DNA of 64,000 nt from SAR86 cluster bacterium (GTDB lineage Bacteria; Pseudomonadota; Gammaproteobacteria; Magnimaribacterales; Magnimaribacteraceae), in NCBI GenBank assembly GCA_029268615.1, contig JAQWNM010000009.1, forward strand, positions 62,001-126,000, given 5' to 3'. Below the pieces are notes generated by a model, which was not told the DNA's origin, searched no databases, and saw only the letters and a program-made list of their open reading frames with translations. Positions 34,492-44,007 of the stretch are shown one piece after another. The translations under genes were made by a program, and so were the position numbers. The first letter of the stretch is position 1, and each line of letters starts with the position of its first letter.

Positions 34492-35790
34492 ATGGCTTAC
34501 GAAGGAAAGAATATTGAAACTATCGCTCTACATGCGGGATGGAGAGCTGATGAAAATACAGGATCTGTTGCTGTCCCTATTCACCAAACAACAAGTTATC
34601 AATTTGAAAGCACAGAAAAGGCTGCAAATCTATTTGCTTTGTCAGAACTGGGTAATATCTATACTAGAATCATGAACCCAACTACTGCGGTTCTTGAAGA
34701 AAGAGTAGCAGCTATAGAAGGAGGTGCGGCCAGCCTTGCCACGGCATCTGGACAAACAGCTTCAGCTTATGCAATTCAAAATTTAGCTTCTGTGGGAGAT
34801 AATATTGTATCTTCTTCTCATCTATATGGAGGAACTTATAATCAATTTAAAAATAACCTCTCGGCTATGGGTATTGAAGTAAGATTTGTTGATCCAACAG
34901 ATCCTGAAAACTTTTCAAGAGCAACGGATGATAAAACTAGAGCATACTTTGGAGAGACTTTACCAAACCCAAAATTACAAGTTTTACCAATAAAAGAAAT
35001 AGCTGATATAGGAAGGCCTCTCGGTATCCCTCTAATTGTAGATAATACTGCCGCTCCTATAATTTGTAGACCTTTTGACCATGGAGCCTCTGTTATAACT
35101 TATTCAACTACAAAGTATATAGGCGGTCATGGAACATCTATTGGAGGGCTAATAGTAGATGGAGGAAATTTTGATTGGGAAAAAGCTGGATCTGATAGAC
35201 AGCCTAATCTTAATACTCCTGATGCTTGTTACAATGGAGTTGTTTGGACAGAGGCTATTAAACCTTTAGGTCCAATAGCTTACATTATGAAAGCTAGAAC
35301 AACACTACTTAGAGATCTTGGAGGAGCCATGAGTCCTTTTAATGCTTGGATGTTCATTCAAGGTCTAGAAACGCTGCCTTTAAGAATGCGAGAACATACT
35401 AAGAATGCATTAAAAGTTGCAGAGTTCTTGTCAACAAATAATAATGTTGCTTCTGTTACCTATCCAGGCCTTATGGATGGTAGAAGTAGAGAATTAGCAG
35501 ATAGTTATTTATCTGGAGGCTATGGAGCTTTAGTTGGATTTGAACTTCCTGGAGGGGTAGAGTCAGGAAAAAAATTCATTGATTCTTTAAAACTTTTATA
35601 TCATGTTGCGAATATTGGAGACGCAAGATCCTTAGCAATTCATCCTGCTACCACAACTCATAGCCAGTTATCACCTGAAGAACAGCTTGAAGCTGGAGTA
35701 ACTCCAGGATATGTTAGATTATCAATTGGTATAGAAAATGTGGAAGATATTATCTCTGATATTGAACAAGCATTAAATGCTGCTTCTTAA
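34492..35790 (+). CDS. metY: O-acetyl-/O-succinylhomoserine sulfhydrylase
   Basis: 432 residues from the ATG at 34492, preceded by AAGGAG; the longer open frame starts with TTG inside the terminator and is rejected. Cys/Met-metabolism PLP enzyme: 'HQTTSYQFESTEKAANLFA' at the N-terminus, 'ATASGQTASAYAIQNL', 'VDNTAAPIICRPFDHGASVITYSTTKYIGGHG' with the PLP Lys in STTKY, and 'SLAIHPATTTHSQLSPEEQ'. These match MetY/Cgs-like O-acetylhomoserine sulfhydrylases that make homocysteine directly from sulfide. Controlled by the SAM-II-type riboswitch and terminator. metZ (O-succinylhomoserine) is the alternative name. Confidence 0.9.
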   Translation: MAYEGKNIETIALHAGWRADENTGSVAVPIHQTTSYQFESTEKAANLFALSELGNIYTRIMNPTTAVLEERVAAIEGGAASLATASGQTASAYAIQNLASVGDNIVSSSHLYGGTYNQFKNNLSAMGIEVRFVDPTDPENFSRATDDKTRAYFGETLPNPKLQVLPIKEIADIGRPLGIPLIVDNTAAPIICRPFDHGASVITYSTTKYIGGHGTSIGGLIVDGGNFDWEKAGSDRQPNLNTPDACYNGVVWTEAIKPLGPIAYIMKARTTLLRDLGGAMSPFNAWMFIQGLETLPLRMREHTKNALKVAEFLSTNNNVASVTYPGLMDGRSRELADSYLSGGYGALVGFELPGGVESGKKFIDSLKLLYHVANIGDARSLAIHPATTTHSQLSPEEQLEAGVTPGYVRLSIGIENVEDIISDIEQALNAAS

Positions 35791-35911
35791 TAAATTATTA
35801 CGCTAAAGTTATAAAATTAATTTTCAAGAAATATATTTAAGTTTATTTTAGAGACAGAAATATATTAGCTATATATAATCTTTATCTCAATTCAGCATTT
35901 AGGAGAAATAC

Positions 35912-37339
35912 ATGAAAACACATCATCAATTTTACATAAATGGTAAGTGGGTAGATCCTTCAGAAGGAGTCAAGTCACTTGATGTCATTAATCCATCTAA
36001 TGAAGATGTTATTGGTCAAATTTCATTGGGTTCAGCAAAAGATGTAGATCTAGCTGTTAACGCAGCAAGACAAGCTTTTGAAGGTTTTAGTGAAACTTCT
36101 GTAGAAGAAAGACTTGCATTACTAGGTAAAATTCTTGAAGTTTATCAATCAAGATATGACGAAATTGCTGAAACAATATCTCAAGAAATGGGCGCTCCTC
36201 TTTCTCTTTCTAAAGCAGCTCAAGCTGCTACAGGCCTAGGTCATTTTGCTCAAGCTATAGAGATTTTACAAGGTTTCAATTGGGAGGAGACTCGAGGAAA
36301 AACTGTTATTAGAAAAGAACCCATAGGAGTAGTAGGAATGATAACTCCATGGAATTGGCCTATAAATCAAATATCCTGCAAGGTTGCTCCTGCATTAGCT
36401 GCTGGATGTACTATGGTTCTAAAGCCTACAGAAATTGCTCCTTTAAACGCAATTTTATTTGCTGAAGTTCTTGATGAAGCAGGAGTGCCAGCTGGAGTCT
36501 TTAATCTCATTAATGGAGATGGCCCGACAGTTGGAGAAGCTATGTCTTGTCATCCAGAAATTGATATGATGTCTTTTACAGGTTCTACTAGAGCAGGAAT
36601 CAGTGTTGCAAAAGGAGCAGCAGACACAGTCAAAAGAGTTTCCCAAGAGTTAGGAGGTAAGTCTCCAAATATCATTCTAGATGATGCAGATTTTGCTGCT
36701 TCAGTAACTGGCGGGGTAAATCACTGTTTCTTAAATAGTGGTCAATCTTGTAATGCACCAACTCGAATGTTAGTTCCAGAAGCTCGTCACGAAGAAGCAA
36801 AAGAATTAGCTAAAACTGCAGCTGAAAATACTAAAGTAGGTGATCCTTTCGGAGAAGATACATCTATAGGCCCAGTAGTCAGTGATACACAATTCAATAA
36901 AATTCAGGGTCTAATTGAGAAAGGAATTGCTGAAGGTGCTGAATTAGTCTCAGGAGGTACAGGTAAACCTGACGGGTTAAATTCAGGGTATTATGTTAGG
37001 CCAACTGTTTTTGCTAATGTTAATAATGATATGACCATAGCAAGAGAAGAAATATTCGGACCAGTACTTTCTATACTTCCTTACAAAAATGAACATGAAG
37101 CAATCAAGATAGCTAATGATACTGATTATGGCTTATATGGTTATGTTTCTGGAGAATTAGAGCACGCCAAGGAGGTAGCAAATAAGATAAGAAGTGGTAG
37201 TGTAGCTATAAATGGAGCTCAATCAGACATGGCTACTCCATTTGGTGGCTATAAGCAATCTGGAAATGGAAAAGAATGGGGCCCTTTTGGATTTGAGGAA
37301 TTCTTAGAAACAAAAGCTGTCATTGGCTATACTAGTTAA
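35912..37339 (+). CDS. NAD(P)-dependent aldehyde dehydrogenase
   Basis: 475-residue aldehyde dehydrogenase. Start supported by AGGAGA 7 nt upstream. Landmarks: 'GVVGMITPWNWPINQI' and 'MVLKPTEIAPLNA' (cofactor), 'FTGSTRAG', catalytic Glu in 'SQELGGKSPNI' and Cys in 'NSGQSCNAPTR', 'REEIFGPVLS' near the C-terminus. The 'NSGQSC' type is common in broad-specificity enzymes oxidising aliphatic or aromatic aldehydes. Ends at a strong terminator. It stands next to the steroid-type operon and could oxidise a side-chain aldehyde, but nothing in the sequence fixes that. Confidence 0.93.
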   Translation: MKTHHQFYINGKWVDPSEGVKSLDVINPSNEDVIGQISLGSAKDVDLAVNAARQAFEGFSETSVEERLALLGKILEVYQSRYDEIAETISQEMGAPLSLSKAAQAATGLGHFAQAIEILQGFNWEETRGKTVIRKEPIGVVGMITPWNWPINQISCKVAPALAAGCTMVLKPTEIAPLNAILFAEVLDEAGVPAGVFNLINGDGPTVGEAMSCHPEIDMMSFTGSTRAGISVAKGAADTVKRVSQELGGKSPNIILDDADFAASVTGGVNHCFLNSGQSCNAPTRMLVPEARHEEAKELAKTAAENTKVGDPFGEDTSIGPVVSDTQFNKIQGLIEKGIAEGAELVSGGTGKPDGLNSGYYVRPTVFANVNNDMTIAREEIFGPVLSILPYKNEHEAIKIANDTDYGLYGYVSGELEHAKEVANKIRSGSVAINGAQSDMATPFGGYKQSGNGKEWGPFGFEEFLETKAVIGYTS

Positions 37340-37341
37340 AT

Positions 37342-37369
37342 AAAAAACCGCTGTAAGGCGGTTTTTTTT
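37342..37369. terminator. Strong bidirectional intrinsic terminator
   Basis: AAAAAACCGC and GCGGTTTTTT arms with a 6-nt loop, T-run on the plus strand and A-run (T on minus) at the other side. Serves the rightward aldehyde dehydrogenase and the leftward 13-gene-plus operon that ends at 37368. Confidence 0.92.
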
Positions 37370-38324
37370 AAGCTAAATTTAGTAAATCTTTATCCTCTAA
37401 ATATCTCTTAAAATTATTTGCAAATAAATCTAATAACCTTTGAGAACCTTTTGGAGCCCATGCTGAGTCATGAGGGGTTATATAGCAATTATCTATCTTC
37501 CAAAGAGGGGATTCTTTGCTTAAAGGTTCAGGGTAAGTAACATCTATTGATGCAGCGGCTATTTGTCCTTTAATTAAAGCCTGGGCGAGGTCCTCCTCAT
37601 TTACACTCTCTCCTCTTCCTACATTGATAAACATTGAACTTGGTTTCATTAACTTAAATTTATCTTTTGAAAAAATTTTATTGGTCTCAGGACTGTCTGG
37701 CAAACAATTTACAATAAAATCACTTAATTTCAGCATTTCGTTTATTTCAGAGGGGTCATATAATTTATCTAAATCAGCTGATTCTGTGTTTGTACGTTTG
37801 GTAGCGTAAACAGTCATTCTAAAAGCTTTTGCTAATCTCGCGATTTCCTTGCCTATACCCCCAAATCCAGTTATCCCAATAGTTAAATCTGTTAACTCGC
37901 CTGTCAAAAGAAGAGGCTTCCAAAGTAAATCATGTTGTTGCTTATTATGTTGATCTAAACCTTTAACCCACCTAAGCATTTGAGCAAAGACATAAGATGC
38001 TATAGGTATTGCATGCACTCCTCCTGCATAAGAAAAATTATTTGAATATTTAATTAATTTCTGAGCTACCTCGCTTTCTACACCTGCCCAACTTCCTTGT
38101 ATAAAATCACAACCTTGCATTGAGGGTAAGAAATTTTTACTGTATTCAGGATTCCTAATACACTTTGCCATGACGTCATAAGATACAAAAGTAACTTGGG
38201 GCTTTCCTTCTCCTTGACTTAATAATCCATTAGAATCAATTAATAAGATTTCATGCTCAGAAAGCAGCTGATCAAAAAAAGATCCTGATTCATTGTAGAT
38301 AAATTCACTAATACAAACTTTCAT
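37368..38324 (-). CDS. D-2-hydroxyacid dehydrogenase family protein
   Basis: 318 residues. Rossmann NAD(P) motif 'GITGFGGIGKEIARLAK' (G-x-G-x-x-G), catalytic Arg in 'NVGRGESVNEEDL', Glu in 'DVTYPEPLSKESPLW' and His in 'ITPHDSAW'. Substrate-domain N-terminus is divergent. Reduces a 2-oxoacid such as glyoxylate or hydroxypyruvate, or acts on a pathway 2-oxoacid. It is the last gene of the leftward steroid-type operon, 6 nt after the acyl-CoA ligase. HsaD-type chemistry yields 2-hydroxydienoate (2-oxoenoate) products, so an involvement there is conceivable. Confidence 0.88.
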   Translation of the reverse strand: MKVCISEFIYNESGSFFDQLLSEHEILLIDSNGLLSQGEGKPQVTFVSYDVMAKCIRNPEYSKNFLPSMQGCDFIQGSWAGVESEVAQKLIKYSNNFSYAGGVHAIPIASYVFAQMLRWVKGLDQHNKQQHDLLWKPLLLTGELTDLTIGITGFGGIGKEIARLAKAFRMTVYATKRTNTESADLDKLYDPSEINEMLKLSDFIVNCLPDSPETNKIFSKDKFKLMKPSSMFINVGRGESVNEEDLAQALIKGQIAAASIDVTYPEPLSKESPLWKIDNCYITPHDSAWAPKGSQRLLDLFANNFKRYLEDKDLLNLA

Positions 38325-38330
38325 GATTTA

Positions 38331-39875
38331 TTAAAGTTTACGTAACTTATATTTCATCACTTTACCAGATGCATTTAATGGCAAAGTTGAAACAAAAGTT
38401 ATTTTTCTTGGAACTTTATAATTAGCCATATGAATTCTGCACCATTTTATTAAATCAACAGCTTCTAAGAAACATCCTTCTTTTAAAACTACAAATGCTT
38501 TTGCTACCTCTCCAAGCCTTTTATCTGGAATACCAATTATGGCAGATGATGAAATATCAGCATGAGATGCAAGGATATTCTCTATTTCAGCTGGATAAGT
38601 ATTAAATCCTCCAACGATAAACATGTCCTTACTTCTATCTGTGATACTCAGATAACCTTGTGCATTAATAACGCCTATATCGCCTGTATGAAGCCAACCT
38701 TCCTCGTCTACTGTATCCATAGTTTGTTTTGGTTCTTCATAATACCCCTTCATAACGTTATAGCCCTTGACATAAATATCTCCAGGTTGGCCTAAAGGCG
38801 AAACTTTTCCTTCATTTGTGATACATTTAACCTCAACCCCATCAATTGGTACCCCTGATGTATTAGCTATTAATTCTGGAGTATCTCCAGGATTACACAT
38901 ACTTACTACCCCAGTGGATTCAGTTAATCCATAGGCAGTTAAGACTGTATCTATTTTCATTACTTCTCTCATATCATTGATCAACTGAATAGGTATTGTG
39001 GCAGCTCCTGTTACTGCTAATCTTAAAGATGAAATATCAAAAGACTTAAAATTCTCTGCATCCATAATGGACTGATAAAGAGAAGGAGGTCCTGGCATCA
39101 CGCTAACTTTATCTTTTTCTATTCTTTCTAAAACAGATTGAGGATCAAAAACTTGATGGGGTAAAATGAGGGCACCACGCATTAAACAAGCAAGCCATCC
39201 AGCTTTATAGCCAAAAGTATGAAAAAAAGGATTAACAATGAGGTATCTGTCTTCTGAATTAAGGCCTACATGTCTACTCCAATTTTCAAAAACTTTAAGA
39301 TTCTGCTTTTGAGTTACCATCACCCCTTTTGGACTGCCTGTAGTTCCTGAAGTGAAAATTATATCAGCAACCAAAGAACCATCATTCTCTAGATCTAGAG
39401 ATTTATTTTTAGGAAGATTAAGTTGCTTAAATTCATTCCATGAATCTTTCCCAGACTCCTCATCTAGGAAAATTATATACTGAAGATCGGGCAGATTCTC
39501 ATCTCTTATCATCAAAGAATAATCAACCCCTAGAAAATTATTCACCGTAAATAAAACCTTAGCTTTAGTCTTTTTCAGTATATAGCTTGCTTCAACACCT
39601 TTGAAACGAGTGTTTATAGGAACTAATATAGCCTTAACCATTTGAACCGCTATAGCTGCTATTATCCACTCAGTTCTATTTGGTGCCCAAATACAAATCC
39701 TATCGCCAGGTTCCACTTTTAAAGCCAAAAGTGATTCTGCTGACTTCTTACAAATTTCTTCAAGTTCAATATATGTTACAGAAACGTCGTTATCTTCTAT
39801 AGCCTCTTTATTGCCATAAAATGATGATGCCAATGTGACAAGTTCCGGAAGGGATTGTGCCTCAAAAGGTTTCAT
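38331..39875 (-). CDS. Acyl-CoA ligase (FadD3-like)
   Basis: About 514 residues from ATG 39875; an upstream GTG at 39884 is possible. ANL-family adenylating enzyme: P-loop 'IFTSGTTGSPKGVMVTQKQ', 'LTAYGLTESTG' A5 motif, 'GWLHTGDIGVINAQGYLSITDRSKDMF' A7-A8 and C-terminal 'NASGKVMKYKLRKL' with the catalytic Lys. Length and overall sequence resemble FadD3, which activates the C/D-ring remnant (HIP) of steroids, and its position in an Hsa/Ksh-type operon fits. Related fatty- and aromatic-acid ligases cannot be excluded. Confidence 0.88.
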   Translation of the reverse strand: MKPFEAQSLPELVTLASSFYGNKEAIEDNDVSVTYIELEEICKKSAESLLALKVEPGDRICIWAPNRTEWIIAAIAVQMVKAILVPINTRFKGVEASYILKKTKAKVLFTVNNFLGVDYSLMIRDENLPDLQYIIFLDEESGKDSWNEFKQLNLPKNKSLDLENDGSLVADIIFTSGTTGSPKGVMVTQKQNLKVFENWSRHVGLNSEDRYLIVNPFFHTFGYKAGWLACLMRGALILPHQVFDPQSVLERIEKDKVSVMPGPPSLYQSIMDAENFKSFDISSLRLAVTGAATIPIQLINDMREVMKIDTVLTAYGLTESTGVVSMCNPGDTPELIANTSGVPIDGVEVKCITNEGKVSPLGQPGDIYVKGYNVMKGYYEEPKQTMDTVDEEGWLHTGDIGVINAQGYLSITDRSKDMFIVGGFNTYPAEIENILASHADISSSAIIGIPDKRLGEVAKAFVVLKEGCFLEAVDLIKWCRIHMANYKVPRKITFVSTLPLNASGKVMKYKLRKL

Positions 39876-39896
39876 GAGAGACACTTAGTATTTGAC

Positions 39897-40736
39897 TTAA
39901 AATTGTCGTTTTGCCATATCAAGACCTGAAGGAACTTCTGAACGATCAAGATAAAATTGATTATACCATTTACGTAATCTATGAAGGGGCCCATCTCCTG
40001 AACACATCAAGGGATTCTCAACATAAACTTTGTTGTGCCATATATCTACATCTTGTCCAAATGCCAATAGGTTTGCATCTACATAAGCTTGGACAATTGC
40101 TAAATTCTCTTCTTCAGAGGCTTTGGGATCTTTTTTAACCATAACGCCAAATTGAATTAAGAAATTAGAATGATTAATTGGTAGATGGGAGACTAATAAT
40201 CTACTTGTTGCTACCTCTGTTTTCATCATTGTGACCATATAAGCTGGACCTGTATATATGGCTTCAGACCAGAGTCCTCCGCCTAAGACCTCAGACTCCC
40301 CTGTCATAATTTGAGTATAATTAACTCCTTTAGCTTCATTTGAAAATTCAACTGCTGGACAACCATGGACTGGTCCAAAATGCCCTCTATCAGCCATATT
40401 ATCAATGAGTTCTCTGCAATTATTTTTTATATGATATTGTTCCATTCCCCAATCAGACCAAGTGTCATCTTTACATTCTGCCAAGGGTGATATCTGATAA
40501 TCAGGAGATTTTTTTTCATGATCATACCAAGTAAATATAAGTTTATTCTCTTCACAGGTAGGTAATTCTATTCCATCTAATTCAGAAATTATCTTATGTT
40601 CGGTCCGTAGAATATTTATATGTGAGCCAAAACATGGAATAGATTTAGGTTCATTTAGAAGAAAATCCCTAGCATGGCCTATCACATACCAACCCCTTGC
40701 ATATCTTAAAGGTAAAGAATTCATCTTCGTATTCAT
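39897..40736 (-). CDS. KshA-like Rieske oxygenase catalytic subunit lacking the Rieske cluster
   Basis: 279 residues. The C-terminal ~180 residues are a KshA-type mononuclear-iron domain: 'NMADRGHFGPVHG' (Asp 116, His 119, His 124) and, near the end, 'GQDVDIWHNK' with the third iron ligand Asp, then 'NPLMCSGDGPLHRLRKWYNQFYLD', a C-terminus characteristic of 3-ketosteroid 9-alpha-hydroxylase oxygenases. Residues 10-80 keep both edges of a Rieske domain ('ARGWYVIGHARDF...' and 'KLIFTWYDHEKKSP') but the part holding the CxH and CxxH cluster ligands is deleted. The intact Rieske domain is encoded by the gene just upstream, whose TAG is separated from this ATG by one base. Predicted to work only as a complex with that protein. 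Confidence 0.88.
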   Translation of the reverse strand: MNTKMNSLPLRYARGWYVIGHARDFLLNEPKSIPCFGSHINILRTEHKIISELDGIELPTCEENKLIFTWYDHEKKSPDYQISPLAECKDDTWSDWGMEQYHIKNNCRELIDNMADRGHFGPVHGCPAVEFSNEAKGVNYTQIMTGESEVLGGGLWSEAIYTGPAYMVTMMKTEVATSRLLVSHLPINHSNFLIQFGVMVKKDPKASEEENLAIVQAYVDANLLAFGQDVDIWHNKVYVENPLMCSGDGPLHRLRKWYNQFYLDRSEVPSGLDMAKRQF

Positions 40737-40737
40737 T

Positions 40738-41187
40738 CTAAATTTCTAGTAGACTTGCTTCATTAATAGGACTTTTTCCGTCCTTATCATACCAAATATA
40801 AACAAAACCACTATCTTCTTTGCTCGCCCAGCTTTTTGCTTCTGCATCATTCGGAATATCTTTAGAATATGGTATTTCATTACATTTTCCATCTTCTCCC
40901 CATCTCCAACCATGAAACGGACAAGTCACTCCCTTTTCTGATAATTTGCCACAAGATAGATCTGCCCCCATATGTAAACAATAAGCATCTAAAGCTACTA
41001 TCTTGTTAGATGAAGATCTCCAAATTACTAATTTTGATGGGAAATTTTCAATTGAAAAAAGATTGCCTTCATAAAAATTTTTTGATGAACCAACTTTGTA
41101 CCATCCAGATTCATAATTTGAAGCATCTTCTTTCATCTGTGAAGGAAGAGAATCGACTAAATCTAATTTTTTTAAGTCAAGAGGCAT
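40738..41187 (-). CDS. Stand-alone Rieske [2Fe-2S] protein, KshA N-terminal-domain type
   Basis: 149 residues. A complete oxygenase-type Rieske domain: '[12 protein letters not shown]' start, cluster ligands Cys 70-x-His 72 and Cys 89-x2-His 92 in '[11 protein letters not shown]' and 'CPFHGWRW', then '[13 protein letters not shown]' and the closing '[13 protein letters not shown]'. The 'HMGADLS' and '[15 protein letters not shown]' wording is that of KshA rather than of soluble ferredoxins. The protein then stops where KshA would continue into its iron domain. It overlaps the aldolase gene by 11 nt and is 1 nt from the catalytic subunit gene. Predicted to pass electrons to that subunit. Confidence 0.9.
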   Translation of the reverse strand: MPLDLKKLDLVDSLPSQMKEDASNYESGWYKVGSSKNFYEGNLFSIENFPSKLVIWRSSSNKIVALDAYCLHMGADLSCGKLSEKGVTCPFHGWRWGEDGKCNEIPYSKDIPNDAEAKSWASKEDSGFVYIWYDKDGKSPINEASLLEI

Positions 41188-42205
41188 CTTTTTGTTTTAA
41201 TAAATCTAATGCAACGTCTACGATCATATCCTCTTGACCTCCGACCATTTTTCTTCTTCCTAGTTCTACAAGGATTTCTCTGGCATCTAATCCATAATTT
41301 TCTGCCGCAGTCTCAGCATGACGTAGAAAACTTGAATAAACTCCTGCATATCCTAAAGATAGAGTTTCTCTATCGACTCTTACAGGTCTATCTTGTAAAG
41401 GTCTAACTAGATTTTCGGCAGCATCCATAAGAGCATACAAGTCACAACCATGTTGCCAACCCATTCTGTCAATAGCTGCTATAAAGACCTCTAAAGGAGC
41501 ATTACCAGCTCCAGCTCCCATTCCTGCCAAAGAGGCATCAACACGCTTTGCTCCATTCTCCACTGCAATCATAGAGTTAGCCACACCTAAAGATAAGTTA
41601 TGATGGGCATGCATTCCTAAAGCAGTATCGGATGAAAGAACCTCTTTAAATGCAATGAATCTAGATTCAACATCTTTCATATTTAATGCGCCACCTGAAT
41701 CAACAACATAAACTGTTTGTGCTCCATAGTCTTCCATCATTTTAGCTTGCTGAGCTAATTCATCTGGGCCAATCATGTGAGACATCATAAGAAAACCCAC
41801 CGTATCTAGCCCTATTTTCCTAGCATATTCAATGTGCTGTTTGGACACATCTGCCTCGGTGCAATGAGTTGCCACTCTTACAGTATGCACTCCAACATCC
41901 TTAGCCCATTGTAAATTATCAACTGTAGCAATCCCGGGCAAAATTAAAGTAGTCAATTTAGCTCTCTTTACCGTATTAGCGACAGCTACTATCCATTCTT
42001 CGTCTGTATGAGCTCCAAAACCATAATTAAAACTAGACCCTGATAAGCCATCTCCATGAGCTATCTCTATTGCATCTACCCCAGCCTCATCTAAGGCCCT
42101 TGCTATTTCACAACATTGCTCAATACTATAAGAATGCTTAATGGCATGCATACCATCTCTTAGAGTCACATCTTGTATATAAATCTTGTCTTTAATCGGG
42201 TCCAT
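41177..42205 (-). CDS. hsaF: 4-hydroxy-2-oxovalerate aldolase (HsaF-like)
   Basis: 342 residues, DmpG/MhpE/HsaF family, class II pyruvate aldolase with a TIM barrel. '[18 protein letters not shown]' (catalytic Arg and metal Asp), '[18 protein letters not shown]', '[12 protein letters not shown]', '[15 protein letters not shown]' with metal His pair, then the C-terminal communication domain. Cleaves 4-hydroxy-2-oxoacids to pyruvate and an aldehyde that is channelled to the partner dehydrogenase (next gene upstream, 5 nt away). The hsa name is chosen from context. Confidence 0.92.
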   Translation of the reverse strand: MDPIKDKIYIQDVTLRDGMHAIKHSYSIEQCCEIARALDEAGVDAIEIAHGDGLSGSSFNYGFGAHTDEEWIVAVANTVKRAKLTTLILPGIATVDNLQWAKDVGVHTVRVATHCTEADVSKQHIEYARKIGLDTVGFLMMSHMIGPDELAQQAKMMEDYGAQTVYVVDSGGALNMKDVESRFIAFKEVLSSDTALGMHAHHNLSLGVANSMIAVENGAKRVDASLAGMGAGAGNAPLEVFIAAIDRMGWQHGCDLYALMDAAENLVRPLQDRPVRVDRETLSLGYAGVYSSFLRHAETAAENYGLDAREILVELGRRKMVGGQEDMIVDVALDLLKQKDAS

Positions 42206-42210
42206 TTCTG

Positions 42211-43134
42211 TTAATTTAACTTTAACGCAGAAATTTTCTCTGCTGTACCCAATGCAGCTGAAGTCATAATATCAAGATTTCCTGCATATTCAGGTAAATA
42301 GTGTCCCGCTCCGGTCACCTCCAAAAATACTGAACTCTTAATGCCCTCAAATTGACCATAACCAGGAATCTTACAGGGATTATTTGATCCAAATCTTTCA
42401 AATTGAATTTCTTGTTTTAATTTATATCCGGGAACATATTCTTGAACCTTCATCACCATGGACTTAACTGAATCTATAATTAAGTCTTCGTCAGTTATAT
42501 CGGAGAGGCAAAAAACAGTGTTTCTCATTAGCATTGGCGGCTCAGCAGGGTTTAAAATAATAATAGCTTTCCCTTTCCTAGCTCCGCCTACTGTTTCAAT
42601 GCCTTTAGCAGTAGTTTGGGTAAATTCGTCAATATTAGCTCTAGTTCCTGGTCCAGCGGACCTAGAAGAAACAGAGGATACAATCTCAGCATATCTAACG
42701 GTAGATATTTCATTAATAGCTGAAACAATGGGTATTGTGGCTTGGCCGCCACAGGTAACTAAATTGACATTTGGTTCATTTAGGTGCTCTTCCATATTAA
42801 CAACAGGCACTGTATAAGGGCCAATAGCTGCTGGAGTTAAATCTATAAGTTGTTTACCATCTTTTCTCAAAACCTGATCATGTTCTGCATGAGAAGAAGC
42901 TGAAGTTGCGTCAAATACCATTTTTACATCTTCATATGATTCCAATTCAATAAAACCAGAAATTCCTTTTGAAGTTGTTTGTACGCCTCTATCTCTAGCT
43001 ATTTTGAGACCTTCTGAATTTGGATCAATACCTACGACAGAAACTAACTCGAGGGAGTTAGAAGTATCTAAGATTTTAAACATAAGATCTGTACCTATGT
43101 TACCCGAACCTATAATAGCTACTTTTGTTTTCAT
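42211..43134 (-). CDS. hsaG: Acetaldehyde/propionaldehyde dehydrogenase, CoA-acylating (HsaG-like)
   Basis: 307 residues, normal length for DmpF/MhpF/HsaG. '[18 protein letters not shown]' NAD motif, '[16 protein letters not shown]', catalytic Cys in '[13 protein letters not shown]', '[20 protein letters not shown]' and '[26 protein letters not shown]'. Partner of the aldolase: converts the channelled aldehyde to acyl-CoA (propionyl-CoA in steroid breakdown, acetyl-CoA in aromatic breakdown). Confidence 0.94.
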   Translation of the reverse strand: MKTKVAIIGSGNIGTDLMFKILDTSNSLELVSVVGIDPNSEGLKIARDRGVQTTSKGISGFIELESYEDVKMVFDATSASSHAEHDQVLRKDGKQLIDLTPAAIGPYTVPVVNMEEHLNEPNVNLVTCGGQATIPIVSAINEISTVRYAEIVSSVSSRSAGPGTRANIDEFTQTTAKGIETVGGARKGKAIIILNPAEPPMLMRNTVFCLSDITDEDLIIDSVKSMVMKVQEYVPGYKLKQEIQFERFGSNNPCKIPGYGQFEGIKSSVFLEVTGAGHYLPEYAGNLDIMTSAALGTAEKISALKLN

Positions 43135-43142
43135 ATAAGAAA

Positions 43143-43985
43143 CTATCTAAGCAGAAAAGCTAAAACCGTACTCTCAAATTCGTCCTTTTTTTCTATCATT
43201 GCCCAATGACCACAATTTGGGAGAATATGAGATTCACAATTTGGTATCAATCTCATTGGAATCAATATTTGATCCAGAGGAGTTACTCTATCATCCCTTC
43301 CACAAATTAATAATGTTGGTGCCTGAATTGAAGAAAGGTGAGCAATTCTATTGGCAGCTTCAGGTCCTCTAAAATTTTCTGCCATAGCATCCAAGCTAGA
43401 TTTAGCATATATTTTCTTTGAAGTTTCGAGCTGAATTGGATCTATTGCTTGATTATATCTAGACTCTATTAATTCATCTGTCACAAGATCTTTATCAAAA
43501 ACCATTGATTCTAGCCACTGCTTAATTCTTGGTTTTGAAGGTTCTTCAACAAACGCAGAGAGTAAATTTATTCCCTCTCCAGGAAAGGGAGAAAAAACAT
43601 TCATCCCTAAACCTCCAATAGATACAAAACTTTTAACTCTACCTCCATTGTTTGCAGCTATTAAAGCTCCAAGCATACCCCCTAGAGAATTACCTATAAT
43701 ATGGGCACTTTCTATATTCATCTTATCTAGAAAACTAATAATACTTCCAACAGAGGATCCTATAGGGTCTCCTTCTATTGGATCGCTTTTACCGTATCCA
43801 GGTAAATCAATGACTATACATCTAAAATGATTAGAAAAAGTTGGTAAATTATCTTCAAAATTAGCTAATCCCGACACCCCTGGACCAGAACCATGAATAA
43901 ACAAAATAGGATCGCCTTCTCCAGTTTCTACATAATGCATCTTACCGTAATCAAGTTCTAGAAATTCACTTGTTAAGTTATTCAT
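43143..43985 (-). CDS. hsaD: Alpha/beta hydrolase, meta-cleavage product hydrolase type (HsaD-like)
   Basis: 280 residues. Oxyanion '[15 protein letters not shown]', nucleophile elbow 'IGNSLGGML' (Ser 100), Asp in '[14 protein letters not shown]' and His in '[12 protein letters not shown]'. 'GSGPG.SG..NF' is diagnostic of carbon-carbon hydrolases such as BphD, MhpC and HsaD. Its neighbours (extradiol dioxygenase, HsaF, HsaG) place it after ring cleavage, splitting the meta-cleavage product into a 2-hydroxydienoate and an acid. Confidence 0.9.
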   Translation of the reverse strand: MNNLTSEFLELDYGKMHYVETGEGDPILFIHGSGPGVSGLANFEDNLPTFSNHFRCIVIDLPGYGKSDPIEGDPIGSSVGSIISFLDKMNIESAHIIGNSLGGMLGALIAANNGGRVKSFVSIGGLGMNVFSPFPGEGINLLSAFVEEPSKPRIKQWLESMVFDKDLVTDELIESRYNQAIDPIQLETSKKIYAKSSLDAMAENFRGPEAANRIAHLSSIQAPTLLICGRDDRVTPLDQILIPMRLIPNCESHILPNCGHWAMIEKKDEFESTVLAFLLR

Positions 43986-44007
43986 AATTAAAAATCATAG
44001 TTATATT

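Noticed and set aside
39897-41187. The split KshA-like genes as a simple frameshift or stop-codon error in one gene
   Set aside because: The downstream protein has its own N-terminal Rieske-edge sequence that repeats what the upstream protein already encodes, and the cluster region is deleted. A frameshift would give one continuous domain, not two partial copies.
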